In this document: positions 31,205 to 42,437 of the stretch, one piece after another
Layout: the number at the start of each line of letters is the position of its first letter
How positions within the stretch are numbered: the stretch's first letter is position 1
Assembly (NCBI GenBank): GCA_009760855.2
Contig: WPIO01000002.1
Span: 15,483,001 to 15,547,000 of the forward strand
Length of the DNA: 64,000 bases
Source of the DNA: Cristatella mucedo
Lineage: Eukaryota; Bryozoa; Phylactolaemata; Cristatellidae
Direction of reading: 5' to 3'
Notes under the pieces: generated by a model
Told to the model about the DNA's origin: nothing
Database searches by the model: none
The model's input: the letters and a program-made list of their open reading frames with translations, nothing else
Translations under genes and position numbers: made by a program

Positions 31205-32106
31205 ATGTCGTTAAGATTGACTGGAACAAGCAGTTCTGAATCAAAAACAATATCTCCACCGCTTATTCTTGGATCTGATTCAGGTTATAATAGAATTGGT
31301 TTAGGTCGGGTAGAGTATACTTATACTAATAAAGTAATATTAAATGTTATTAAAGATGTAAATGATAAACTTTGGTTTAAGTGGTGTATTACTGATATAA
31401 CTAATGCATATATTACAATTGTACCTGGTTATTATGACTCAAATAAAATAACTGCTGCTCTAAATAAAGCATTATCAGAACCTCAACCAAAAACTATCAT
31501 TGTTCAAAATGGATCAACGACAACATCAACAGTTAATGCATTTTATGATACTACTAAAAGAAATACTACAGGTATAAAATTTAGTGATGATGCAGATGAT
31601 AGAATATGATTGCAAATAGTTGGTGATTATGTTGTTCTACTTGGAAGTAATTCTAATGTTGCTGTAAATTCAATTGGTGATACAATAGGTTTCAATTCAA
31701 ATCAACAAGGATCATTTGATTCTGCTCTTGTAGGTGAAACACCATCCGAAGCAATAGAAAAAGCATTGTATTTCACTGGTATTTTTAAAGCATGGAATAA
31801 AATGGTATTACCAGATAATAAAGGAATACGATGGATAAGTGTTGATTGTGACTTAGTTTATCCTTTTAAGAATTATATAGAAAAAAGAAAAGGATTCTTA
31901 GAACAATGCACATCTTTATATATTATGGATATAGACGATATAAATCCGGTTAAAAGGTTGATCTACATATTCCTAATGTATTATATTTACCATCACGTAG
32001 TGATACAGATGCAATAAGTAGTTTTAAAATAGGATTAAGTTTTCAAAATGGAAACGATGTAAATATTATTACTGATGAAGGTGCAACAATAGAAATTTCA
32101 AAGTAA
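31205..32106 (+). pseudogene. Penton-like minor capsid protein, broken copy B
   Basis: It begins at the ATG at 31205 (MSLRLTGTSSSESK), as judged from element C, where an ATG lies at the same point. A TGA at 31607-31609 and a one-base loss near 31950 break it. It aligns with 2-841 of element A. Blocks such as YITIVPGYYDS, KAWNKMVLPDNKGIRW and SFKIGLS are kept. The product is probably a vertex or minor capsid protein, inferred from order. Confidence 0.55.
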
Positions 32107-32115
32107 TATAGAGCA
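32106..32115 (+). promoter_or_regulatory. ATATAGAGCA motif (copy B)
   Basis: Identical to 841-850 and directly before the ATG at 32116. Confidence 0.5.
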
Positions 32116-32723
32116 ATGGGTAGCTATGCGAGAGTTGGTCATGATAGAATACATGGAGGTAAACATCGTGGAAGTGGAGTAACATTTGATGGTGCTATTA
32201 GGGGGATTAATAAACTTTTACCTACTGTAAGTGGCGCTGTTGATGCAGGATTAAAAGTTGCAAGCAAAGGTATTGGAATGCCTCAAGCAAGAAAACTTAC
32301 TGAACTACAAACAAAGAAAGAAAAGATTGATCAAGATTATGCTATTAAACGTAGGGAGATGGATGATAGACTTTAAGAAGAAAGAAAGAACTTGATTATG
32401 AACTTGAAAGAAAAAGGAAAGATGAAGTTTATGAGAGAAAGATGAAAGAGATGGATCTTGAATTAGAACGTATGATGCTTGAACAGGTTACTAAGAAAAA
32501 ACTCTAAACAAAAAATGTAGAAAAGCAAAGATAGAAGAAGAACCAGTAGTAGAAGACTATTTAGAGACTCTTAAAGAGAATTAAAGAGAATGACCCTAAA
32601 GCATACAAAGAAATAGCAAAAGTAATTAATGATAAAGCTGTTGTTCCTTATACTCCAAGACCTGATGGATATGGTGGAGGTATTAGAAGAAAGATAGGAG
32701 CTGGTTTATATGTTCGAAAGTAG
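32116..32723 (+). pseudogene. Small basic coiled-coil protein, broken copy B
   Basis: The first 86 codons are open, then stop at 32374-32376. Conserved sequence runs through further breaks to a tail with RRKIGAGLYVRK and TAG at 32721-32723. It pairs with 851-1456. The same Gly/His/Lys-rich start and Lys/Glu helix are present, and the charge and tail suggest a DNA-binding or capsid-lining role. Confidence 0.5.
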
Positions 32724-32741
32724 AAAACAAAATTAGTTTTT

Positions 32742-32755
32742 TATATAGAGAAGAA
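32742..32755 (+). promoter_or_regulatory. TATATAGAGAAGAA motif before MCP (copy B)
   Basis: Identical to 1470-1483 and directly before the MCP ATG. Confidence 0.55.
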
Positions 32756-34195
32756 ATGGCAAGTCCACCCATCGGTAAACTAGTTTTATTCATTTTTCCT
32801 GGTGAACAACAAACGTGTCATGTTCTATCTGATGCTTACCTTTCACTTGAGGGTCAACTACAAGTACCTAATACTGGTGCTGAGGCAGCTAACAGACCTT
32901 TTGTTGCTCCTGAACGAAATCTCGCAGTTGGGTTAGTTACCAATACTGGTGCTTGGTTATTTAATAGTATGAGAGTTAGACTTGGTACTGAAGAAATTAA
33001 AAGTCTTCCACTTGTACAAGGTGTTGGAACTGTTTCAACACTTATGGGTCTTCTATGTTATCCAAATGATTATAACAGAACTGCAGGACTTGGATGGAAA
33101 AAGGATGAAGCAAATTCATTGGATGATATGACAACTGGAAATACTTATACTAATCCTAATGCTAGTGGAGTTGCTATTAATGCAAATGGAGTTTGTTCAA
33201 ATATTGGATTCGTCTATAGAAGATCAACTATAAACAATATGGTTGAAGCTGGTGCTGATGTTGGTACATTTAGTATTGCTCTACCTCTAGCACGAATTTC
33301 TGGTTTTTGTGCTGCTATGAATAAAATAATGTATACTATTCCTTTCACACTTGAAATGACACGTGTTGGTGGATCTGATTTTGATGCAATTATGACTGGA
33401 GCAACTGGTGCTGTTGGTACTCGAGCAAATGGGCTCGCTACTAGAGGTGTGGCTCTAGCTCATGGTGATGGTGTTTATACTTCATTCAAAATTGCAATGT
33501 CAAAAATGAGACTTATGGTTCCATGTGTAGTTCCCAAAGAAAGTATACAAAGAGCACTTGCAGATATCTCAAGTGAAAGATCTAAGAAAATAAGACTTAA
33601 CTATAGAGTTAAACGATATGAAAATATTACTATAACGTCTCTTAACCAAGGACTTAAATTTACTAAAACTCTATCAGTTCAAAATACAATTGATAAAGTT
33701 AGACGGTTATTCGTTGCAGCTCAAAACTATAATAAATATAGAAATTTTACTGGAAATCCTTGCACCCACAACCATTGTGATATTAAAAGTGTTAGCATTC
33801 CTGCTAACGGATCAAAACAATATCTTTCTGTTTTAAGAGCTAGTGAACCTAAAAAAGGAAAATTCTCTCCAGAATATATGGATTTCACTACATTTAGAAA
33901 ACAATATCTTGGAATTAATGAAGTTTCTGAGCCTGTTGGTGTTACTTATCCTGAATGGTTATCTCTTTATCCAATTCATGTTATTGATCTTCAATACAAT
34001 GATGAGCCTCTTAGAGTTACTTCAAGACTTGATGTAACTGTTGGATTCAATATTATTATACCAAATGAGAATACGCTAATAATGATTCACTATTTGACTA
34101 TTTGTGAGAATAGCACTGAACGAACTTCAAATGGTAATGGTGCAAATTTCACCTGCAGTAAAGGAACATTTGTGTATGATGGAAAAGATTTTTAA
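32756..34195 (+). CDS. MCP: Major capsid protein, intact ORF with N-terminal deletion
   Basis: An open frame of 479 codons. It matches copy A over nearly its whole length and includes the C-terminal part that is out of frame there: YPIHVIDLQYN, TSRLDVTVGF, MIHYLTICENS and FVYDGKDF. Compared with A, residues 7-42 are missing in frame (about 108 bases) before FPGEQQTC, so the first strand region of the N-terminal jelly roll is probably lost. The size and gene place fit the double-jelly-roll MCP of Polintons and adintoviruses. It forms the hexagonal capsid lattice in relatives. The long open frame despite decay all around suggests recent insertion or chance escape. Confidence 0.72.
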   Translation: MASPPIGKLVLFIFPGEQQTCHVLSDAYLSLEGQLQVPNTGAEAANRPFVAPERNLAVGLVTNTGAWLFNSMRVRLGTEEIKSLPLVQGVGTVSTLMGLLCYPNDYNRTAGLGWKKDEANSLDDMTTGNTYTNPNASGVAINANGVCSNIGFVYRRSTINNMVEAGADVGTFSIALPLARISGFCAAMNKIMYTIPFTLEMTRVGGSDFDAIMTGATGAVGTRANGLATRGVALAHGDGVYTSFKIAMSKMRLMVPCVVPKESIQRALADISSERSKKIRLNYRVKRYENITITSLNQGLKFTKTLSVQNTIDKVRRLFVAAQNYNKYRNFTGNPCTHNHCDIKSVSIPANGSKQYLSVLRASEPKKGKFSPEYMDFTTFRKQYLGINEVSEPVGVTYPEWLSLYPIHVIDLQYNDEPLRVTSRLDVTVGFNIIIPNENTLIMIHYLTICENSTERTSNGNGANFTCSKGTFVYDGKDF

Positions 34196-34218
34196 TAAAG
34201 TTATTATAACTAAATGTA

Positions 34219-34922
34219 ATGCAAGAAACAAATTTTATTCAATGTAGTGATGAGTGGAAGAAGACTATGAGTTTAAATATTGGTAGATCAGAAGTGTATT
34301 CTGTTTTAGTAAATGATTTGCTTTTTGGTTCACAAATAGATTGTGATATAGAATTAATTGCTAATAGAAAACGAAAAAACATATTGCTAATTCTCAACCA
34401 TTGCGATTTCCACAAATTTTATTCGGTAAGGTATTCGAACCAATCGCTGCTAAATATTTAGAAATGAAATTAGATAGAAATATAGAGAATTCAAATGATT
34501 TTTTTACTAGTGATGGAATTTATCGTTATTCGCCTGATGGAATTATAGTGTATCAAGATACACTAATAGAAATAAAATGCTTATGGAGTCGTAGCAAAGT
34601 TGAAGAATTTATACCAAAATACTTTTCACAGTGTCTACTTGGACTACATGTATTGAAATTAAGCAGATGTTTCTATAGTGAATTTGAAATCTTCGTTGAA
34701 GGTTTGAATTGCAAAGAAGCACCTAAAGATTATGTTGCAGCTGGAACAGTGAGAATTCCAACGAGCTATGTTTTAGGTATGCCTATAGGAGAACCATTGT
34801 TTTTGTATTTACTTAAAGAGGAGAAATGCTTTGATTTTGAATTTGATATAATTTCTGATTATGGTAGATTTAACAATGAAAGAATTTTTGGTTTCGATAT
34901 AAAATATTATATAAAAAAGTAG
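34219..34922 (+). pseudogene. YqaJ-like nuclease, frameshifted copy B
   Basis: It starts MQETNFIQCSDEW at 34219. A one-base loss near 34375 moves the rest to another frame, which is then open to TAG 34920-34922. Motifs are FGKVFEPIAAKYLE, YRYSPDGIIV and LIEIKCLWSR, the acidic and Lys residues of the PD-(D/E)XK core, and later CLLGLHVLKLSRC. It pairs with 3015-3727. Confidence 0.75.
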
Positions 34923-35071
34923 AAATACAAGTAGTTGAAGAAGAAGACTATGAAGGATTTGCAAGGATTGTTCCAGTAGTCAGAGAAGTGTTAAATAGAA
35001 GTAAAATATTAATCAATGAATATATAGAAAATGAGCAAGTTTCACACAGAGGATTGTGTATCAAAAGTTAA
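34913..35071 (+). other. Candidate -1 frameshift site and -1 ORF (copy B)
   Basis: A AAA AAG at 34913-34919 is in the YqaJ zero frame, followed by TAG. The -1 frame from 34919 is open for 50 codons to TAA 35069-35071. It begins VEIQVVEEED and continues with VREVLNR and INEYIEN, matching the A copy through INEYI. It overlaps the start of the fibre gene by 41 bases and contains that gene's TATATAG motif. Confidence 0.4.
35021..35030 (+). promoter_or_regulatory. TATATAGAAA motif before fibre gene (copy B)
   Basis: It abuts the ATG at 35031 and lies inside the -1 ORF. Confidence 0.55.
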
Positions 35072-35891
35072 CGGCATTATACTTTCAGATTGAAATGCAA
35101 ATGGAAATCGAATTGCTAATTTATCTGATCCAACTAATGACTCTGATATAGTAACAAAATCTTATGCAGATGCTAAATTTGTTGTTAATGCATCAGGCAC
35201 AATTAATATTTCTGGTAAAAGTATTATTAACCTTGGAAAAGGTGTTAATCCTACTGATACTGTCAATGTTAGTCAAGTAAGTAATTATGTTAAAAGAACT
35301 GGTGATACAAGGACTAGAGATTTGAACATAAATAGCTTTCTTTGCTGGAACAACTACTTATTGGAACTCAATTAATAGCAAACCAGTAGTATAAAATGAT
35401 GATTATTGTGTTACGCATGGAGGTATGAAACGAGATGTGTTATTAAAAGCATTTCCTTCGACAACAAATATTGATATGGGTGGATATTCAATGACAAACG
35501 TTGCAAATCCTGTTACTCCTTCTGACGTTGCGACTAAATCTTATGTAGATAAAACAGTTAAAAAATAACAGAAGTAATAGCTCTATCAATGGATGCCAAT
35601 GCAAAGAACTCAATACTAAATTTATCAGCACCTTATTCGTGGACAAATTAAACAGCTCCATCTATAATGATATTAAAGTTTATGGTTGTTGGAGCATCTG
35701 ATTGTATGTTTCTAAAACCTAATACTGATACAACTGCTGTCTCTGGAGATGTGAGAGCTGTAAATACTTCTGCAACAGGTGTGGACTTGAAGTATTATGT
35801 ATATTTTACAAGACTTCCAACAGAGTATTTCTTCATTGATACAACTGGAAAACTAAGAATAAACATCTTGGTCAGTCATGTACCCTCCTGA
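35031..35891 (+). pseudogene. Phage-like fibre protein, broken copy B
   Basis: It begins MSKFHTEDCVSKVNG; a TGA lies at codon 21, with more stops and shifts from 35340 on. The repeat pattern NP-D---T-SYVD and the C-terminal head (VGASDCMFLKPNTDT, YYVYFTRLPTEYF) match copy A. It ends at TGA 35889-35891. Confidence 0.6.
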
Positions 35892-36089
35892 AAAGTATAA
35901 ATGAAATAATAAAACTCTTAACTTTTTTAACTTTGTTGCTTTACGCTTACCTTTAACCAGAGGGAATAGTTTTGAAATAGAACAAATAGCTTCATGATCT
36001 AAACAATAATGTAATAGAGTAGAGCAACATTGTTTTTTTAAGTGTTTCTTAACTAATGAATATAATTTAATTGGTCTCTTTTTCTTAAA
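35892..36089. other. AT-rich spacer; empty site of the LINE in element A
   Basis: It aligns with 5299-5479 of element A, then directly with sequence after 6192. No ORF is seen. Confidence 0.65.
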
Positions 36090-36311
36090 TTAGTTAGTAT
36101 TTATGTTACAATAAGAATAAATTATAATTGCATCATTACACATAAGACTATAATCAAATTCTGTTTCTTGCATATCTTTATTACAGATATTCTAACGTAT
36201 TTCATATTTTCTTTTTGGTCTTTTTATTTCTTGATGACAGTTAGGATGTTTTCCTTCTAGATAATCAGTTTCATTAAATCTATTTAAACATGTTTTGCAA
36301 AATATTTCCGT
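36090..36311 (-). pseudogene. Two-zinc-motif protein, start lost (copy B)
   Basis: It has the same length and layout as 6209-6430. The first codon is ACG instead of ATG, one Cys codon region carries a stop, and one Cys reads Tyr. FCKTC and HPNCH are present in the first half. It is divergent from the integrase. Confidence 0.55.
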
Positions 36312-36321
36312 TCTCTATTGA

Positions 36322-37193
36322 ATATCATTTTCAACTCTAAAGGAAAGAAAAAAAGAAGGTAAATTCAATCCTGACTCAGATATAAGTCAAGTATTCAAAC
36401 CAAGACCTAAGAAAATTCCACAAGGTTTCTTTAATATTGTTGAGCCTAATGAAAATCATCAAGCAGATGTTTTATACATGCCTAATGATTCTGGATATAA
36501 ATATGCACTTAGTGTTATTGATGTTGCTAGTAGATATAAAGATTCAAGACCTCTTAAAACAAAGACTTCTAAAGCAGTAACAAAAGCTATAATAGATATT
36601 TACAATAATGGTCCTTTGAAGTGGCCAAAGAAAATGACAGTTGATCCAGGATCAGAGTTTAAAGGAGAGTTTGCTAAAGAAATGAAAAAAGATGAAACAC
36701 AACTTATTGAAGGTACTAGTAAAAATAGTGTTCCATTAGTTGAAAGAATGAATAGAACAGTTGCTGAGAGAGCATTCATTGCTCAATATGAAAAAGAAAT
36801 AGAAAGTATCAATAAAGGAGAATATACTAGAAACAGAGAGTGGATTGATAATTTACCAAAGATTATTGATTATCTAAATAATAGTGTTACAAAAGCAATA
36901 GGTGAAAAATCTGTTATAGCAATAAAAAAAGAAAAAGTAAAACTAAAGAAACCAAAATATCATAGAAAAGTAGGAGAACAAGAACCGTTATTAGAACTTG
37001 AAACAACTGTTAGATATTTATTAGAACCCGGTGAAGGAGAAGATGAAAAGAGAAGTGGATTTTAACTAAATGGAGTTTAACTAAACATACTATTGTTAGA
37101 ATAATGGTATTGCAAGAACAAGCTGTTAGATATTGGGTAAATGATGTTAAGAGAAGTTTTGTTAGACAGGAGTCACAAGTTATTAAGCCTTAG
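36322..37193 (+). pseudogene. INT: Polinton-type integrase, start lost and C-terminus damaged (copy B)
   Basis: The start codon reads ATA where copy A has ATG. The frame is open from there through 37065, and the first internal ATG is at 36478. The catalytic core has HQADVLYMP, VIDVASRY, VDPGSEF and LVERMNRTVAER, giving the D, D and E residues. A short deletion before 37065 disrupts the C-terminal part. Remnants to TAG 37191-37193 include VRYWVNDVKRSFV. Its 3' end nearly meets the convergent two-TM gene. Confidence 0.8.
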
Positions 37194-37208
37194 TATCACT
37201 TATATTTT

Positions 37209-37583
37209 CTAATGGATCAAAAAATATTCATTGAATTCTTCTTTAGTTATTTTATCATCATCCAAAGCATCAACAATCTTTGAAACTAGGTTATGTATTG
37301 CTAGAAGAGTAGATCTTTTCCTTCTATCAATTTGTGATATTGTACTATCAATGGAGATTATCATTGTTGATAAAGCACCTAATACTGTTACTACGTGAGA
37401 AAGATCCTCATGATTTTGAATGTAAGTACTGGTTACTGTAATTGCAAGAGATAGTAAGATGCTTATAAATTGAAAACAGTATTTAACTCTTATTAGGTTG
37501 GTTAAGCAACCTTTAATTCTATCACTGTATAAAAGTATTTGATTATACTTGGTATTTGCGTTTTTAATTTGAAGGTCTGACAT
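37209..37583 (-). CDS. Two-TM membrane protein, intact (copy B)
   Basis: An ORF of 124 codons starts MSDLQIKNANTKYNQ. Its ATG follows TTAATATAGGGCA on the minus strand. The hydrophobic segments FISILLSLAITVTSTYI and VVTVLGALSTMIISI are followed by SQIDRRKRS, an amphipathic stretch and DALDDDKITKEEF. It is close to 7304-7735. No family is recognised. It is one of the few frames in element B without damage. Confidence 0.6.
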   Translation of the reverse strand: MSDLQIKNANTKYNQILLYSDRIKGCLTNLIRVKYCFQFISILLSLAITVTSTYIQNHEDLSHVVTVLGALSTMIISIDSTISQIDRRKRSTLLAIHNLVSKIVDALDDDKITKEEFNEYFLIH

Positions 37584-37712
37584 TGCCCTATATTAATTAA
37601 TTATAAATAAGACGAGGATTATGATGACAGCCTGAAAACATACAATCACAAAAATTTCTGCTATTTTAGGCAATTTCAGTATCATAATCTGTTATTATAA
37701 TTTTTGGAAAAA

Positions 37713-38222
37713 CTAATTGTTCAAAATCTTCATCATAATCATACTTTGTTTTGCAAGAATATTCATCTTTATCACAAAACAATTATCAGTACTAACATTA
37801 TAATAATAATTAGTATGATGTCTACAATTTGCATATTCTTCACTTTGTAATTTTGAATTAATTAATACAATTTCTTTATATTTCTCAGGCCATTCCATTT
37901 TACTAATTTCTAATCTCCTTCTCCCTTTACACTTTTTGATGTGCTTTTCAACTAAACATTTTCTCCAATAAACGGCTTTAGAAAGAACTTCTTGTAAAAT
38001 ATAATCAAAACTATAAACTCTATAAATTTTATCAAATAGACATGTACTATATTCTGGAAAAGTATACTTTGTAACAAAAGAACTAAGTTCTTTAACCTTA
38101 GTAGGTACATCAATGCTATGCATGGAGTTTTTTTTAAATATACTATTAACTCGTTTTTTCTAGCTACTTGCTTTTTCTCCATTCCTTCTAAATAATGTTC
38201 TAGAAGTATAAGGCAAAGGCAT
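37713..38222 (-). pseudogene. Unknown element protein, one stop
   Basis: It starts at the ATG at 38222 after TTATATTATATAA on the minus strand. A stop near 38160 precedes 136 open codons (38123-37713). The sequence is basic with several Cys and aromatic residues, for example KKCKGRRRLEISKMEWPEKYKE. It takes the place held by a different protein in element A (7736-8314). No family is recognised. Confidence 0.45.
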
Positions 38223-38310
38223 TTATATAATATAATGAATAAATCATTTAAATAAAATTATTTCTTACTATAATATAGATAAAAAAATAAATGAGACAAC
38301 AAATTTAGTG
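38223..38310 (+). other. Right edge of element B
   Basis: TAATATAGATAAAAAAATAA lies directly before an ATG at about 38291, the usual start context, but the following frame stops within a few codons and host sequence follows. The element seems truncated inside its next gene. Confidence 0.4.
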
Positions 38311-40704
38311 TTGGAGGGAAAGTAAATTCTTAAGACAATTTCGTTTTCAAGACTTCAAATGCGAACGATAGTGAGCATGAGATGGATTGAAAAGGGAGTC
38401 GGCTTAAGAAGTGACTTTCTTTACAACACACCACAGCCATCCTGTCGCTGCCTACCTAGCCTAGCCTGGGTACTTATTTACATTTATCTTTTTGCTAGAT
38501 TTTACCATTTATGCGAAAATATGAAACATGTGCGTCCCATGATATGCTGAAAACGTGCGATTGGTGGTAGGACGAGATGGAATTTCGCTCCAAGACTGAC
38601 TGTTAGGGAGCGGCGGCATAGTCTTCTGCCAGCTAGACTCTACGGAAATTGCAGATTCTCGGAGGATCTGAAAGTGACGTGCTCGACTCGCTCACATCTA
38701 GCGACCAGTCCAACGCCAAGGCGTTCAATCCTATGATAAATAATACATTATAAATCAGTTGTTTATTGTGCTAAATTAAAGTAATCTCTATTTAGACGCG
38801 TAAGTGCCCCGGGCACGTGCCCACGACCTGATCATTTAATTTAATCGTTTTATCTTGGCTTTGGTCAAGATGAGCACCTTAACCTCGACCAAACCAGCGC
38901 TCTGATTACGACGTCTGGCCATTCAAAGCTGATGGTCGGTCGAACTGCAAGCTTGCAATTTCGTTTCCGCATCTACCGAAAGATTTTTCAGTTGAGACTC
39001 TCCAAATGGCAACTCACGTACTAGACACACTAGATGAACTCTCTGCACTTCCGAATCGAGGGAGGAATTCATCTTGGATTTTCTAATTAAAAGACGTTAT
39101 GCTGCTGCACAGTGTGTACTCAGCACGCTTCAGATCTTGATTTATTGCTCTTTCCACCGCAGCTTCTGATCCTAGACGTTGACTTTCGCATATAGGCCGT
39201 TAACTTCCTACTCTACCCTTCTGTAAACCATCTTAGACAACCAACGTGGTTGGAATTTGAAAAACCGGCTAAAGACGACTAGCCAAGCATCCACTGCTGA
39301 GGAAATGAGTTAAGTACTTATAGCTATTAAGGAAGTACAGCAATTAGTTTGCAATCTTTCGATTGTCATTAGGTTGAGCTTTTTGGATCTTGTACTAATG
39401 AAGCCTTTTTGTAGACTTTCATTCAGTAAATATTTCCTCAATAATATTAGTGGCTCATAGCTATCTCAAGCACGGGTGTCCGCACGGGCAAGCTCTTGCG
39501 GTCACCACCTTCCTCCCTGAGCTGGCCGCCGCCGAGGCCGATTGGCCGAAGGTGCTGGATGCTGGCGAACGTTACTCACGTTACCACTATTGGCGAGCGA
39601 GCTTTCCAGATGCCATCTCGTAAGCGGCAAAAATGGCAGCAAATACGGGCAGCTCAAATGCCAGAAATTGTGCGACAACAACGTACGGCACCTGCTTGCA
39701 ACATTCGGGTACATTCGGTACTACAGTGGATCGCGCCAGGGATGACGACGCTGCCGAGCCGCTGCACGCGACCGCCGAAGCGGGCCTCAGTGGCAGTGAA
39801 GGAGACGACGGGGGTCCATCGTCGCGGCAGGTGAGCTGGGCGGTTGCCACGTACCAACCGCTGGGAGGCTTAGGCTAAGGCAGCCGCGGAATCCCACACA
39901 CGCAGCCGTTCTCTTCTAGTGGTGCTGCCAAGCGCTCTTCCCAGCTTCGAGCTGTGGTCTCGCCAAAGCCGCCCGGAGGCTACGGCAGAGGCAGTGGCGG
40001 AAGTGCGCATGCACCACCGTTCTCCTCTACCGGCGTTTTCTTGCGAGCACGCAGCCTCCAAGAGCTCCGTAAATCCAGCCCGAGAGATGACGAGCGAGTT
40101 CGATCGGTGCGTAGGCAGCAGCTGCTCACTCCGGCCACGATATGACTTTTTATAATGCTAATTGCGGTCGAACGACTACTGCCGTACTAACTCGCTCTCA
40201 CATCCAGAAAACTGACGGATGACCTTTATTTCAGTTGCCCCGTGCGTGCGACGGCGGCTAGTAGGAGCCGGCAAATAGGAGCCACAGTCTAATTTGCTCC
40301 TCAAGGGTTGAAATACACCTAACTTCGCACTGCTCGTAAGTCAAATCGCAGGTTTTGAGTAGCAGCAGAGTGGCTGCATCGTTGTAAACTGGAATTATGC
40401 AGGCGGTCTAGCCGTTCGAAAGGATGCAGCTGACATACTAAGTAACATTCCAATGAAGGTTTGCACGCTTTGCTTTCGCGGTATGACCGTAAGGATTACG
40501 GCAATGAAAACCGCTCTACGCCATAAGATTTACTTACGTAACAGCAAGCCTGGGAATGAAGTATCTTCGTTAGTAAGTTCGAGTTAATTTAGTAAGTTCG
40601 ATGAGTTCAATTTTTTATCGAACCTTTGACCTCGTGTAACTTCGATGGGCTACTGTATTTGACATTATTGACGGTGATCCTGAGTACTAAAGAAGGAAGC
40701 AGTG
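38311..40704. other. Host DNA, mostly unannotated
   Basis: A decayed tRNA-SINE-like piece lies near 38760-38890 (CACGACCTGATC, AGCACCTTAACC). Overlapping ORFs in all frames at 39.5-40.15 kb lie in GC-rich DNA; none is recognised. Confidence 0.35.
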
Positions 40705-42405
40705 CCAAATAATATTATTAATGGTAAAAATAATAATAAATTGATATGGCGCCCTCAGAGAACCTTATTTCTGTCTAGGAACATGATGTATGTTGTAAAA
40801 GAAGCATGGTCAAATAGTTACTAGTAGCACGCTCGATGTAACTAAGCGTAACATGGTTAGAGCTGTCATGCACGGAATCAGCATCTGGTTAGTGCCAGCG
40901 TCCACATTGAATGCACGAATAAGTACAAGCAGGGCTAATCACAAGAACCCACTAAATGCAGTTCGTAACAAGTGCGTTTTAGCTTCTTTTTAAATGTCAT
41001 CAGAATAGGGTATTCAGTCCAAATCTGGAGAGACTTCCAGAATTTTGGAGAATGTGAACTTGAGTAATGCTCTCAGGTGGATTTCAGGTTCGCCGGAGGA
41101 GTAGCTCAGTGATTTCATTAGGAAATGTGGTTTGAATGATGCATAGCCGGATTGAGGAGTGGGTCTGATAGGTAGGTTCTGCTAAACAATGACGGGACCT
41201 AAAAGTGATTGACAGAACATTGAGGTCGACGGGTTGTCGACTGGGAGCCATTTCAGGTCAGCTAGAGCATGTGTGATGTGGCAAGTGCTACGCTTAAGAC
41301 AGACAAGCCTCGCTGCTGAGTTTTGAAGCAACTGTAAGCGCCTGCTTCTGCCGGCCGGTAGACGAGCAGGCAGTGCGTTACAGTAGTCAAGACGGAATGT
41401 TACAAATACATGAACCAATTTGGGTGGAATATCCCTATCTAAGCAGGCCCAAATTTTAGCAATGCTCTGTAGCAGTAAGGAGGCAGACTTGGTTGTGGAG
41501 CTTATGTGGTCGTCTATTGAAAGGTCGCTTCTTAACGCGACACCGATAATTATTGCAGATGCAACTGATACGAAGCAATCAAAGTCAATTATGAGCGTTC
41601 AGTTTTCCAATTTATGAATCAAAACTGCTTTACCCATAACTAGTAAGTTGGTTTGACTGTCATCCAATTTGAGAAAGTTTGCTGCCGCTTGCTGATATCA
41701 TTATTGCATGCAGGCTGAAAGTTGAGAGAATTCGGAAAGCTGAAGGGTCAGGTGGGGTCAAAGCAAAACTACAGCTGCGTGTCATCTGCATAAGAGCTGA
41801 AACCTAGATTGTGTTTGAAATTTACACCGACAGAGGGAGAGTATAAACAGTGAAATGAACGGGGCTAAGCATGAATCCTTCAGGTACACTGTCATTCAGT
41901 GATTTCTCGGCTAATATGTGTCCGTTCACATAATTTCTTTGGAGTTTCTCACTTGCAATTATCACAACCATAGCTGTGCTGTGCACGTGCTGCCTAGGCA
42001 CGATAAGAGCCACTCGAGGTGGACTCGGTGATCTATCACATCGAATGCTTCCACAAGGTTGACTAAAGGAAACGGAGAGAACCTAGATAAGACTGGAATT
42101 CCTAACCAAGAATGTCGTTTCACATCCGAAGCAACTTTGAATCCGTCGACTGATTAGCTCTTTAACCGGATAGGAACTTACGAGCTAGGTTTGAAGCTTC
42201 GATATAAGAGCTCAGATATTCTTTCAATACTCTGTCTACTATCTTTGATAAGAACGGCATATGGGAGGGCTGAAAATGGGCGGAGAAAAAAGGGCAGAAA
42301 GTGTTCCAAGTTCTCTTCGTCTGGTTTCAGTTTCTTAATTAGTGGCCTGATTGCAGCATCTTTGAAAACTGCTAAGACATTACCCTCAGGCTTAATGACT
42401 TGGGC
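40705..42405 (-). mobile_element. Old decayed L2/CR1-like LINE
   Basis: The 3' end at the left keeps AAATTGATATGGCGCCCTCAGAGAA after an AAT tail. A frame at 41418-41182 still reads FVTFRLDYCNALPARLPAGRSRRLQLLQ, the C-terminal region of the RT protein. Text up to 42.4 kb aligns loosely with the RT of the 13.2-kb copy. Many indels show it is older. Confidence 0.75.
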
Positions 42406-42409
42406 AATA

Positions 42410-42437
42410 TGTATATATATATATATATATATATATG
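42410..42437. repeat. (AT)n microsatellite
   Basis: Short alternating AT tract at the 5' edge of the old LINE. Confidence 0.85.

Larger units (their letters stand above)
23545..38310 (+). mobile_element. Element B: near-complete Polinton/adintovirus-like element
   Basis: About 12.7 kb of element sequence plus a 2.0-kb insertion. Gene order, with strand: unknown (+), HNH-AP2 (-), VP1-like PLA2 (+), unknown (-), protease (-), DUF5679-like (-), ATPase (+), basic protein (+), penton-like X (+), penton-like (+), small basic (+), MCP (+), YqaJ (+), fibre (+), zinc protein (-), integrase (+), two-TM (-), unknown (-), and a start-like motif at the right edge. No polymerase gene is seen. Terminal inverted repeats are not evident, so both ends may be truncated. 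Confidence 0.85.

Noticed and set aside
39496-40155. Cluster of overlapping ORFs in all frames
   Set aside because: GC-rich DNA with few stops; no consistent frame or recognisable domain.
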